In this document: one piece after another, positions 17,397-25,185 of the stretch
Layout: each line of letters opens with the position of its first letter
Numbering within the stretch: the first letter of the stretch is position 1
Source: Ruegeria conchae
GTDB taxonomy: Bacteria > Pseudomonadota > Alphaproteobacteria > Rhodobacterales > Rhodobacteraceae
Direction: 5' to 3'
DNA length: 64,000 bases
NCBI RefSeq assembly: GCF_000192475.1
Contig: NZ_AEYW01000028.1
Location: forward strand, 1-64,000
Made by a program: the position numbers and the translations under genes
The notes under the pieces: model-generated
The model's database searches: none
Told to the model about the DNA's origin: nothing
What the model saw: the letters and a program-made list of their open reading frames with translations, nothing else

Positions 17397-20057
17397 ATGG
17401 AAACACCAAATTTACCAGCCATTCGCGCACTTCGCCCTGCCTGGAACAAAGGGCGTATCGTCGGCCAGAAGCGACCACTGAAACCAAAACACGTCTGGGC
17501 GATACGGGTTCGACTTGAATTGGCCGAGAACCGCCGCGATCTCGCCCTGTTCAACATGGCGATCGACAGCAAGCTCCGCGGCTGTGATCTGGTGAAGATG
17601 AAAGTGGTCGATGTCATGGCTTCAGGCCAAATCAAAGAACGAGCCTCAGTCCTTCAAAGCAAGACGCAAAAACCTGTGCGCTTCGAGATATCCGAAGGAA
17701 CGCGCGCGTCTGTCGAAAAGTGGATGGAGGACGAGCTGATGGTCGGTTCCGAGTACCTTTGGCCCGGGCGCTTTCATGAACGCCTGCACATTTCGACCCG
17801 CCAATATGCACGGATCGTCCGAGATTGGGTCACATCGATCGGTCTTGAGGCGAGCGCGTATGGCACCCATTCAATGCGGAGAACTAAAGTCACGCAGATC
17901 TACAAGAAGACAGGCAACCTCCGAGCTGTTCAGCTCCTACTGTCGCCCGCGGCAGCCGCTCTCGTCGGCTGCCAGCACATCTGGGCCATGGATGAGTACC
18001 GCTGGCAACACGACGTTCAAGGCCTTCACTCAAACGAAATCGGAGCGAGCTTCGGCTTCTCCAACGAGACAACTCATCTTGAAGCACTGAAACGCCTCAA
18101 CTCACGGCCTTCCCGGAAAAAGAACATCAGGTGGCTCGCGACAGCATTCATTCTCACAGCTAACGACCAACGCGCAAAGGTAGTTGAAAAGCTTTCCAGC
18201 TTTCCAAGTGAGCTACCCTTCACCCACGAAGGCCAAGAAGATGATGATGAGTTAGTCGCATTTTTTCTGCATCGAGCCGAGGAGTGGGCCGCGATGGCAG
18301 ACCTTTCAAACTATGCTCAGTTGGAGACCGATGATGGGAAAGTCGGCGTCGCATTTCAGCCGTCAGACGAACGGGTGCAACAAGCCGAAGAAGCAGGTGA
18401 GCGGCTAGCCCATTGGAATGAAGGCTTCCAACTGCTGAAACAAGCCGAGTCTTGGTTCGAAAGCGGTGTCATTGATGATCAGGTGCGAGATGAGACCGTA
18501 GCTCTTGCCCGCGAAGTTGACAACGAGGAACTGTATAATTCCGGTTTCGATGCTGGAGACCCCGGCAGCCGTCGCGCTGGCGGAGTGGCAGCCGTGTCGG
18601 CAGCCATCCTAAGTTTAGGTACCGATCTTCCAAAGGATCAACAGGAATGGGCCGAAGCAGTTGCTTTCCGCGCCGCTAGCACCGTTCCGAAAAACGATGA
18701 GTTTTTTCACGCTGATGCTCATGCCGACGACAGACCCGAAACATTTGCTTCAAAGGGATTGGCGGCGATAGTCAAAAATTGCGGACCATTAGCATGTTCA
18801 GCACAGGAAGAACTGGTTCGGTTGTCCTTTCATCCCTACAAGGGCGTGCAGTTGGCTGCGTTGTCAAATGCCGCATCATGTTGGCGAGAACAAAAGGGCT
18901 TCGCTGACAAGTGCACGGCACTGGCTTTCAAGCTGACGACTCTCGAATTGGATCGTGGTTCACCTGATTGGTACCGACGACGCGATGAGAGAGAAAACAG
19001 TCTGGCATCCGAAAAACAACGGCTGTTTGAGGCGACCATACGAGCTCTAACTTCTGTCGACTGGAAAGGGCTGTTTGAGACGTATGCCGAAATCGAGCCG
19101 GAACACTTAGATCAATGGCGGGTCAAGGACTTCGCGTCGATGTTGTCGATCATTCCAAAAGACAGGTTCAACGAAGATGATGCTTTTCGTGACGACCTAA
19201 CAGCTCTTCTGCATAGCTTCGTTGAAAAGCTCACTGCGGCAATTGGTGCAGCTGACGAAGCCGAGCACCGTTCAGGCTCACGCCTAACTTTGGAGTTTTC
19301 CAGTTGCATTTGGGATCTGGCAGCGCTGTGCGAGGAATTGCCCATTGAAAATGTTCGTAGTGCAATCATACCATTGTTGTCTCAGCTGCCCCATAAGCCG
19401 AGGAGCGAAGTTCTCTCGACTTTCGCAAATGCGTACTCCTGCATTAGACTTCTGGATGCACCGAAAGTTCCAGCGGGCATTGTTGGCGTTTTCCTCGATA
19501 TCTTTGAGGCAGTCGCAGATGACCCAGATTGGAAGCGTCCGGAGTGGCGGGAGGACTATGGTCTTCCTGATCAGCTTCACAAATTGGTTCGTATCGCAAT
19601 GGGGGGAAATTGGGATCGGCCAGCAATGGGTGCGGCCCGCTTCGCTAACAACAACTGGGCCGACGCAGAGCTACTTGATCCATTAATCGATTGGATGCTC
19701 CATCGATTTGGCCATCTGTCTCAGGTCATGCAAGCATTCTTGCTCCATGTTGAAAGGTCTTTCGATCACCGCAGCAGCGAATTTCTCGCATCAAGGTTGG
19801 GAGCCGTCGCGCCCGCCGTTTGGCAGTCTAGAGGGTTTTGGTCCGGGGGAAGAACTGCGCAGCTCGCCAGTTTAATTCAATCCTTTGCCGAACGAGACGC
19901 GCCATTGCAGCCTGAAGTCCACGTCCAGTTCTTGGAGATTCTCGATCAATTGATTGAACTTGGGGATCGCCGCGCAGCAGCACTTCAAATGAGCTCGCTG
20001 TTTGACCTGCCACGTTTCAATAAACAGCCTCGGGTTGCGCAAATCGAAACTTCGTAG
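17397..20057 (+). CDS. Chimeric protein: truncated tyrosine recombinase fused to a large helical domain
   Basis: An 886-residue frame. Residues 1-182 match the recombinase at 5.6 kb almost exactly, including KLRGCDL and THSMRRTK. Similarity stops after RAVQLLL at about 17942, so the second catalytic His (LLGHTK) and the Tyr (VRYLGVE) are missing and the recombinase part cannot be active. From SPAAAALVGC onward, about 700 residues have no recombinase similarity. They look like alpha-helical, HEAT/TPR-like repeats (FHPYKGVQLAALSNAASCW is typical) with no nucleotide-binding motif visible. The likely history is deletion or recombination joining the recombinase to the 3' part of a large gene, possibly a STAND- or defence-type protein. 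The frame is fully open across the junction. Confidence 0.8.
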   Translation: METPNLPAIRALRPAWNKGRIVGQKRPLKPKHVWAIRVRLELAENRRDLALFNMAIDSKLRGCDLVKMKVVDVMASGQIKERASVLQSKTQKPVRFEISEGTRASVEKWMEDELMVGSEYLWPGRFHERLHISTRQYARIVRDWVTSIGLEASAYGTHSMRRTKVTQIYKKTGNLRAVQLLLSPAAAALVGCQHIWAMDEYRWQHDVQGLHSNEIGASFGFSNETTHLEALKRLNSRPSRKKNIRWLATAFILTANDQRAKVVEKLSSFPSELPFTHEGQEDDDELVAFFLHRAEEWAAMADLSNYAQLETDDGKVGVAFQPSDERVQQAEEAGERLAHWNEGFQLLKQAESWFESGVIDDQVRDETVALAREVDNEELYNSGFDAGDPGSRRAGGVAAVSAAILSLGTDLPKDQQEWAEAVAFRAASTVPKNDEFFHADAHADDRPETFASKGLAAIVKNCGPLACSAQEELVRLSFHPYKGVQLAALSNAASCWREQKGFADKCTALAFKLTTLELDRGSPDWYRRRDERENSLASEKQRLFEATIRALTSVDWKGLFETYAEIEPEHLDQWRVKDFASMLSIIPKDRFNEDDAFRDDLTALLHSFVEKLTAAIGAADEAEHRSGSRLTLEFSSCIWDLAALCEELPIENVRSAIIPLLSQLPHKPRSEVLSTFANAYSCIRLLDAPKVPAGIVGVFLDIFEAVADDPDWKRPEWREDYGLPDQLHKLVRIAMGGNWDRPAMGAARFANNNWADAELLDPLIDWMLHRFGHLSQVMQAFLLHVERSFDHRSSEFLASRLGAVAPAVWQSRGFWSGGRTAQLASLIQSFAERDAPLQPEVHVQFLEILDQLIELGDRRAAALQMSSLFDLPRFNKQPRVAQIETS

Positions 20058-20169
20058 CGAGGCCTCATCACAACTTCTCGTCCAAGGTCCGCTTTGGAGG
20101 TCAAGGCCTTGCCCGTTTGCATATGCAGCGAAAGTCCGGTTTCCGCCCTTCGTGTCGTACTTCACCCCC

Positions 20170-21279
20170 CTACCCTTCCCAATCCAACTTTAACCAATAG
20201 CGGGTGTATCTGAGTTCACCTGTTCGGCTCAGCGCCCCCTTTTCTACCAGGTCCTGCAGATCCCGCGTCGCCGTGGCGCGCGACGTTCCCGTGATAGAGA
20301 TATAGTTCTCGGCGCTGAGCCCCCCTTTGAACCCGTCCTGTCCAGCCTTGAACAAACGGGCGACTACCTTGCTTTGGCGGGCGTTAAACTGATCACGATA
20401 CCGATCGTAAAAATGCGTCTTGGTAATAAAGAAGCCGACCCGCTCAAGCGTCACCTGCTGTGCTGTAAGGGCTGTCTCGGCAAACCAAACGAGCCATGGC
20501 GTGACGTCCAGCGTCCTTTGATGGCGTTCAAGCTGATCATAATATGCCTTCCGCTCTCGCTCGATCGTGAAAGCAAGTGCAATCAGACTCGGCTGACCAA
20601 TGTTTTGTGCCAGGGACTTTTCAGCCAGCGCCCTACCCAACCGGCCATTGCCGTCTTCAAAGGGGTGAATGCTCTCGAAATAAAGATGACTCAATCCTGC
20701 CCGGATCAGTGCACGCAATGGTTCGGGACCATCCGGTGCGGTCCGGTTGAACCAGGTTACGAACTGGTCCATTTCAGCCGGAACCTGACGTGAAGGTGGC
20801 GCTTCGAAATGAACCGTTGGACGGTCTAGCCTGCCTGAGACGATTTGCATCGCATCCTCATGGCTCCGGTATGATCCAATCGATTCCAGATGCCTGTCAT
20901 GGGACAGAAGCATGTCATGCCACTGAAACAGGGTGTCGTGTGACAGTGGTTCTGAATAGTTGGAATAAACGTCCACCATCATTTCGGAAACGCCCTGCTC
21001 GCGCGGTTTGGACGGATAGCTGTCGGGAGCCAGTCCAAGATGTCGGCGCAGGGATGATTGCACGCTGAGCCGATCCAGCATCTCACCTTCGATCGCGCTG
21101 GTTTTCATCGCCTCTTCGCTCAGCAGGTCGATACGCAATTGATCACGATCTGCCCGGTTCACATGATGTACCGCTCCAAGCACTTCCCCTGAGGACAACA
21201 GGAACTGTTGCTCGTATGGTTCGAGTCTTGAGGCATCGTAACGAAATGTCGGCCAATCAGGGCTCTGCCAGTTCCACAT
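20170..21279 (-). CDS. Fic family protein
   Basis: A 369-residue Fic protein. The N-terminus (MWNWQSPDWPTFRYD) is the Fic-associated DUF4172-type domain. An inhibitory-helix motif (S/T)xxxE(G/N) is present as T60-SAI-E64-G65. The catalytic motif HPFEDGNGRLGR (H205) is intact, so AMP transfer (or a related nucleotidyl transfer) from ATP to a target hydroxyl is expected. The C-terminus is a winged-helix domain (SITGTSRATATRDLQDLVEKG). Class II autoinhibited Fic proteins such as this are widespread on plasmids and usually act without a separate antitoxin. It lies next to repC on the same strand. Confidence 0.92.
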   Translation of the reverse strand: MWNWQSPDWPTFRYDASRLEPYEQQFLLSSGEVLGAVHHVNRADRDQLRIDLLSEEAMKTSAIEGEMLDRLSVQSSLRRHLGLAPDSYPSKPREQGVSEMMVDVYSNYSEPLSHDTLFQWHDMLLSHDRHLESIGSYRSHEDAMQIVSGRLDRPTVHFEAPPSRQVPAEMDQFVTWFNRTAPDGPEPLRALIRAGLSHLYFESIHPFEDGNGRLGRALAEKSLAQNIGQPSLIALAFTIERERKAYYDQLERHQRTLDVTPWLVWFAETALTAQQVTLERVGFFITKTHFYDRYRDQFNARQSKVVARLFKAGQDGFKGGLSAENYISITGTSRATATRDLQDLVEKGALSRTGELRYTRYWLKLDWEG

Positions 21280-21434
21280 CGTGAGGTATAAGAATCCAGT
21301 CTATAACTCATTATTTATTACTTTATGATCCATAGAGGTCAATCCTATAGCTCACTTCTTCCCGAACCGTTCAATCCAAACATTGGATTGAAGTATAAGC
21401 TGACGACAGAAAATCTCTTCCTGTTTCAAAAAAC

Positions 21435-22490
21435 CTACGAACCATTGGAGGTCCGCGTCAGCATTGCGCTTGGAGATAGTTCTCCCTTTTCAATCTTGGT
21501 CAGTAGTGAAATCAGATAAGCCCCTGGAGACTGTATGTTCTCAGCACGCTGACAGATGTACCCGAGAACGATGAAGCGAATAGCTGGGCCAAACGTTGAT
21601 TTCATTGCATACCAGGTTTGGCCAAGCCGTAGATACTCGGCGATATCATCCATAAGCCGATCACAGTGGTGCTGATCTTTTGCAAAGCGTAGCTCTGAGC
21701 ATAGCCGTGGAAAACTGCGCTCCATTTGGTCTGGAGAAACCTGAATCTGAGAAAGTTTTTCTTTCTTAACTTCCGGATTCAAAGAGTCCTCTTTGTGCCC
21801 CTCAATTTCATTGTCACTGTCCCTCAATTTTTCTGTATCTGTCTGTGTTATTTCTGAGATTTCCACAGAGATTTCTGCCAATAGCTCGCAGAGTACATTC
21901 GCATCTGGTTTGCGACGCAGAGCATTGCGTACGGTGGTCATCAAATCGGAGACCGCGGTGTCATTTGCTACGAGTTCCCTAAGGCGTGCCAGAGCGGCGG
22001 AAACCTTGTCACGGAGTACAGTGAACTCCAGAACTCGATCAGCGTGCCTCTGGGCTTCCTGGATGAACTCAGGGTGCCGTTCAGACAAGGGCATCAAGGA
22101 GAGCCCAGTTGCGGTGACCACCCTGCCCTGTCGATCCCGGCGCGCCCATCGCTTACCGTTTGCGCTCATTACGCGGCGGATAAGTCCAAGCTCAACCAGC
22201 GTCGAGATATGACGCTCAACTGTCTGCACGCTGACATGCGTCCGTTTGGCGATCGCCGCGTTGGAAGCGAAGCAGATGTGATGATCATCTTGGTCCGCAG
22301 TAATCTGATCACCGCCCACAAAAGAAATCATGGCTCTCAGGACATTGAGAGTTGTGGATTTCAACCCAAGAGGTTCTCTGGCCTCTTCAACGGCGCGAAG
22401 AAGTATCCATTTTTTGGGTGTACTACTCCCCTGCCCTGCCGTCCCCGACAAGGTTGCTCCATTTGGAGCCAATGCTGCTACTGTTTTCAT
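21435..22490 (-). CDS. repC: Replication initiator RepC
   Basis: A 351-residue repABC-type initiator, last gene of the repABC operon. The N-terminal winged-helix region is recognisable (KKWILLRAVEEAREPLGLK, IAKRTHVSVQTVERHISTLV, GLIRRVMSANGKR), followed by a variable acidic linker (about 225-265) and a C-terminal region (SFPRLCSELRFAKDQHHCDRL, TWYAMKSTFGPAIRFIVLGY). RepC binds the origin that lies within its own coding sequence and is limiting for copy number. The AT-rich stretch at about 21735-21880, which encodes the linker, is the probable origin region. Start ATG 22490 lacks a strong ribosome site, as expected for a translationally controlled gene. Confidence 0.95.
   Translation of the reverse strand: MKTVAALAPNGATLSGTAGQGSSTPKKWILLRAVEEAREPLGLKSTTLNVLRAMISFVGGDQITADQDDHHICFASNAAIAKRTHVSVQTVERHISTLVELGLIRRVMSANGKRWARRDRQGRVVTATGLSLMPLSERHPEFIQEAQRHADRVLEFTVLRDKVSAALARLRELVANDTAVSDLMTTVRNALRRKPDANVLCELLAEISVEISEITQTDTEKLRDSDNEIEGHKEDSLNPEVKKEKLSQIQVSPDQMERSFPRLCSELRFAKDQHHCDRLMDDIAEYLRLGQTWYAMKSTFGPAIRFIVLGYICQRAENIQSPGAYLISLLTKIEKGELSPSAMLTRTSNGS
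21735..21880. other. Probable replication origin within repC
   Basis: In studied repABC plasmids the origin maps inside repC in an A+T-rich segment. Here the segment encoding the acidic, Lys/Glu-rich linker is clearly richer in A+T than its surroundings (for example ccctcaatttttctgtatct). No iterons were seen. The location rests on family knowledge plus base composition, not on a direct signal. Confidence 0.4.
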
Positions 22491-22522
22491 GATTATCTAT
22501 CGGCAGACAAAAATTACCCGTT

Positions 22523-22540
22523 CGCTCAAGAGCGTTTTTT
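22523..22540 (+). terminator. Terminator-like hairpin between repC start and antisense promoter
   Basis: CGCTC-AA-GAGCG followed directly by six T on the plus strand. It would stop plus-strand transcription entering from repC, insulating the antisense RNA promoter at 22542. On the mRNA strand the same stem lies in the repC leader and might take part in the attenuation that controls repC. Confidence 0.55.
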
Positions 22541-22541
22541 C

Positions 22542-22570
22542 TTGTGTGGCGATTCGGGTGCTGCTAGATT
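22542..22570 (+). promoter_or_regulatory. Predicted promoter of repABC antisense RNA
   Basis: TTGTGT (22542-22547) and TAGATT (22565-22570) are separated by exactly 17 bases, each matching four of six consensus positions. The position and direction fit the known counter-transcribed RNA promoter between repB and repC. It reads opposite to repABC. Confidence 0.55.
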
Positions 22571-22576
22571 CTAGGT

Positions 22577-22637
22577 GTCTAATCTAAGAATTGCGCTTTG
22601 CGCAGCAGCCCTCGAAGCTCCGGTTTCGGGGGTTTTG
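22577..22637 (+). ncRNA. Predicted counter-transcribed RNA (incompatibility RNA) of repABC
   Basis: repABC plasmids encode a short antisense RNA between repB and repC that represses repC. The interval here holds a 17-base-spaced promoter and, about 40 bases downstream, a strong terminator: a 10-base stem (CCCTCGAAGC at 22609-22618 with GTTTCGGGGG at 22623-22632, two G-T pairs), a 4-base loop, then TTTTGTTT. The predicted transcript of about 60 bases matches the known size. A small internal hairpin (gcgctttgcgc, 22593-22603) may be the kissing element. Promoter, terminator, size, strand and location all agree, but no transcript has been seen. Confidence 0.6.
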
Positions 22638-22640
22638 TTT
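22609..22640 (+). terminator. Rho-independent terminator of predicted antisense RNA
   Basis: Ten-base-pair stem with a TCCG loop followed by TTTTGTTT. It is one of the strongest terminators visible in the window, located 28 bases before the end of repB on the opposite strand. Confidence 0.7.
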
Positions 22641-22667
22641 GTTTGCCTTCCTCCTTTCTGCTCGTCC

Positions 22668-23636
22668 TCAGTTCTTTTTCTCGGCGTTTACAGCTGTAAA
22701 CTCAGCGTGTGAGCGCTTGATGATTTCAGCCATGTTTTTGTCCAACCAGCTAGCGAAGTCAGCGTTAGCTCCGGTCCTTTTGACCGAAACTGTTAGTGAT
22801 CCGTTGGTGGATCTGATTGTAACTCCTTCAATTGGGCTGACTTCGGCGGCACCTTCTCTTTGTCGTGCACCACGTTTGGCAGCTGCTTTTAGGAGCATTT
22901 CCAGCCGATCATCTGACGACATTGATGGCTCAATGGTTGCAAGCAGGTTTGCCGCTTCATCTCCCGCCAGCTTGCCTGCAACGAAGTGTTCTGCAAGCAT
23001 GGTCCATTTTGGGCGGCCTGATTTTGGGGCTGCGCCGATCATGTCACCAATCTTTGCAGGAACATGTTGCGTAACTTTTGTCAGGTGAGACAGCCCTGAT
23101 TTCGAAAGGTTCAATACTTGCCGCACCGTTGCAGAGTCATGCCCGGAAGTCAGGATCGCCTCGGCGAAACGTGCTTTCTCGTAGAAGGAAAGATTGCGCC
23201 TCGCAGCATTCTCAAGCCCTTTGGCGAGAAGCGCTGAAGCGTCGTCGATATCCTGAACATTGGCGCGGACTCTAATACCGAGTTCACGACAGGCTTTGAG
23301 CCTCCTCCTCCCATAAATTGCTTCGTATCGACCGTCGGATTTCGATTTTCTGACAAGAATGGGAACTTGTTGGCCACCGTCTTGGATACTCGACATCAAG
23401 CTTTCAAAGCTATCGTCTTCTTCGTCAGTGTTTACAGCTGTAAACTCACCAAGCCTATCGGCTGGCCCCCAATCGTCGATCAGAGCAGGGTCAATTTCCC
23501 TGATTGCGGCCAAGGAGCCCTGAAGCGCGCCAAGTGCAGGCGCATTGGGTTTTGGGGCTTTGTCAATGGTCTTGGGGCTAGAGCGCGCGATGGTGTTTGC
23601 GATCCCAGACATCTCCTGAAGCGATTTTCTAGCCAT
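22668..23636 (-). CDS. repB: Plasmid partitioning protein RepB (ParB family)
   Basis: A 322-residue ParB-like centromere-binding protein. The N-terminal nuclease-like fold shows QQVPILVRKS and YEAIYGRRRLKACRELG (the CTP-binding GRRR-type patch), and the helix-turn-helix is RQVLNLSKSGLSHLTKV. The preferred start is ATG 23636, which overlaps the repA stop as TAATG; an in-frame ATG five codons upstream is possible. RepB binds parS and stimulates the RepA ATPase. Two 16-bp parS-like palindromes lie inside this gene and each encodes the peptide FTAVN, once near the N-terminus (GEFTAVNT) and once at the extreme C-terminus (AEFTAVNA). Confidence 0.95.
   Translation of the reverse strand: MARKSLQEMSGIANTIARSSPKTIDKAPKPNAPALGALQGSLAAIREIDPALIDDWGPADRLGEFTAVNTDEEDDSFESLMSSIQDGGQQVPILVRKSKSDGRYEAIYGRRRLKACRELGIRVRANVQDIDDASALLAKGLENAARRNLSFYEKARFAEAILTSGHDSATVRQVLNLSKSGLSHLTKVTQHVPAKIGDMIGAAPKSGRPKWTMLAEHFVAGKLAGDEAANLLATIEPSMSSDDRLEMLLKAAAKRGARQREGAAEVSPIEGVTIRSTNGSLTVSVKRTGANADFASWLDKNMAEIIKRSHAEFTAVNAEKKN
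22686..22701. promoter_or_regulatory. parS: parS-like palindrome 1, in the 3' end of repB
   Basis: Perfect 16-bp palindrome GTTTACAGCTGTAAAC, matching the RepB-binding parS type of repABC plasmids. It overlaps the last codons of repB. The identical sequence occurs at 23430 and 24968. Confidence 0.85.
23430..23445. promoter_or_regulatory. parS: parS-like palindrome 2, inside repB
   Basis: Identical 16-bp palindrome GTTTACAGCTGTAAAC within the 5' third of repB, in frame with the copy at 22686 so that both encode FTAVN. parS sites within repB coding sequence are unusual and constrain the protein sequence. Confidence 0.85.
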
Positions 23637-24820
23637 TAGCTGCGTCCCCATGCTTGATGGATCATTTGCTCTACCTCAGAACCGATCGCATCCATTGAGT
23701 TCTTTGCTCGATCATAAGTTGTGCGTGTCATTTCCGACCGCACGACCTCGTAAATTGATTGTTTGAGCATTGTGGCGTCACTGATTGCGGTGCTCTTGAG
23801 GGCCGTAGCTGACATAACGCGATCCTGAAACAGTGCTCGCATGAACGAAGTCAGTTGTTGAGACGGTACGTCTGTCGGCTCGTCGCGCGTTATCAGGAAT
23901 TTGAAGTTGTCGTATTCGAGCGTCGCGCCGGCATCTTCAATGACTGCCATGTAAGCACCAGCGAGTTCGAGAAATTGAGCCGTAGAAGACACGTCCAGCA
24001 TCGAAGGTGTCAGTGGCACAAGCAATGAACTGGCGGCGGCCATCCCGGCTATTGTCAAGAATCCGAGTTGAGGTGGGCTATCAATTAGAACAAGGTCAAA
24101 ATCGCCTTCTACCTGGGCCAAGGCATTCCGTATTCTCGTAAAGAACGGATGGTCCGGGTTGGAGTGAACGGCAGATTCTGTCTCAAATTCGGAAAGAACA
24201 AGCCGTGACGGTGCTACAGACAGACCGGGGAAGTATGTCGGAAGCACAACGTCCGACATATCTACCGGATCTTCATACCGAATGGCATCGTAAATCGTCA
24301 GCCCGTCAAACTCTATTTCAGGGCTGATGCCGCACATGGATGTAAGCGAGCCTTGTGGATCCAGGTCAACGGCCAGTACACGGTAACCTCGAAGCGCAAA
24401 ATAATGAGCCAAGTGAATTGTTGTGGTGCTCTTGCTGCTCCCACCTTTGAAGTTCATCAACTGCCAGACTTGGAGTTTCTCTCCTTCAGTCCGACGAGGG
24501 ATATAGCGCCCCTTTTTGCGAGAAGTTTTCTCAAGCGTTTCGCGAGCCTCCCAAAGCTCATGCGCGGTATAGTAACGTCGACCGCTGCGCACGTCTTTTG
24601 GTTCCGGAATCGTTCCTTCTGCGTGGACCTTACGCATGAATTGACCTGAGACGCCTAAGAGTTCGGCCGCTTCTGGGGCTGCAAAGTTGCGTAATGATTT
24701 GGTGTTGTCAGGGGCGAATGCCGCAAGAAGATGTTCCCGGATAGCCGAGTTTAATCTCTCAGAAATTTCCGTGGCGAGAGCTGACGGTCGTTCTGCCGCA
24801 AGTGGTGTCACGGGAATCAT
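23636..24820 (-). CDS. repA: Plasmid partitioning ATPase RepA (ParA family)
   Basis: A 394-residue ParA-type ATPase, first gene of repABC. The N-terminal helix-turn-helix region (AAELLGVSGQFMRKVHAEG, PEPKDVRSGRRYYTAHEL) is typical of repABC RepA and serves autorepression. The deviant Walker A is NFKGGSSKST (K130), with VDLDPQGSLT (switch I/A') and VLIDSPPQLGF (Walker B). RepA drives segregation with RepB and represses the operon promoter. A gagg ribosome site is eight bases from the ATG. The stop overlaps the repB start. Confidence 0.96.
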   Translation of the reverse strand: MIPVTPLAAERPSALATEISERLNSAIREHLLAAFAPDNTKSLRNFAAPEAAELLGVSGQFMRKVHAEGTIPEPKDVRSGRRYYTAHELWEARETLEKTSRKKGRYIPRRTEGEKLQVWQLMNFKGGSSKSTTTIHLAHYFALRGYRVLAVDLDPQGSLTSMCGISPEIEFDGLTIYDAIRYEDPVDMSDVVLPTYFPGLSVAPSRLVLSEFETESAVHSNPDHPFFTRIRNALAQVEGDFDLVLIDSPPQLGFLTIAGMAAASSLLVPLTPSMLDVSSTAQFLELAGAYMAVIEDAGATLEYDNFKFLITRDEPTDVPSQQLTSFMRALFQDRVMSATALKSTAISDATMLKQSIYEVVRSEMTRTTYDRAKNSMDAIGSEVEQMIHQAWGRS

Positions 24821-25185
24821 GTAGTTGCCTCAAATTAACGAATGTGGTCATTTTTGCGCCACTTGAGACAAACAGCCGTGATTCATTGCCCTAAGTCAAG
24901 GATTTTCGCTTATATTGTGGGTTCTACAAAGCTGCAAACTACATACGCTTTGCATCAGAGCAAATTGGTTTACAGCTGTAAACCTTGTTGAAGCGGTTCC
25001 CGGGCTACTATTGCCGATGAAGTTCTGCGTGCAAAAAAGTAGGCGCGTGCACAAAACCCTTCTGAATGCTCCGCCTCGAGTTGAGCTTTTCCCAGCGAGT
25101 AGTTGGCGCAAGGAAGTAGCGGCTTGAGCACCAAGACAAGTAATTGGGAAGGGCAGGGGGCCAATGGAGCTGATGACGTATTTCC
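24821..25185. promoter_or_regulatory. repABC upstream control region
   Basis: 365 bases without a supported gene between repA and the tyrosine recombinase. It must hold the repABC promoter(s) for minus-strand transcription. A TTGACT hexamer on the minus strand (24896-24901) is a -35 candidate, but I see no well-spaced -10 for it. A parS-like palindrome lies at 24968-24983. No other structure was recognised. Confidence 0.5.
24968..24983. promoter_or_regulatory. parS: parS-like palindrome 3, upstream of repA
   Basis: Third perfect copy of GTTTACAGCTGTAAAC, about 150 bases upstream of repA, the position in which RepB binding commonly contributes to operon control and partition. Confidence 0.85.
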
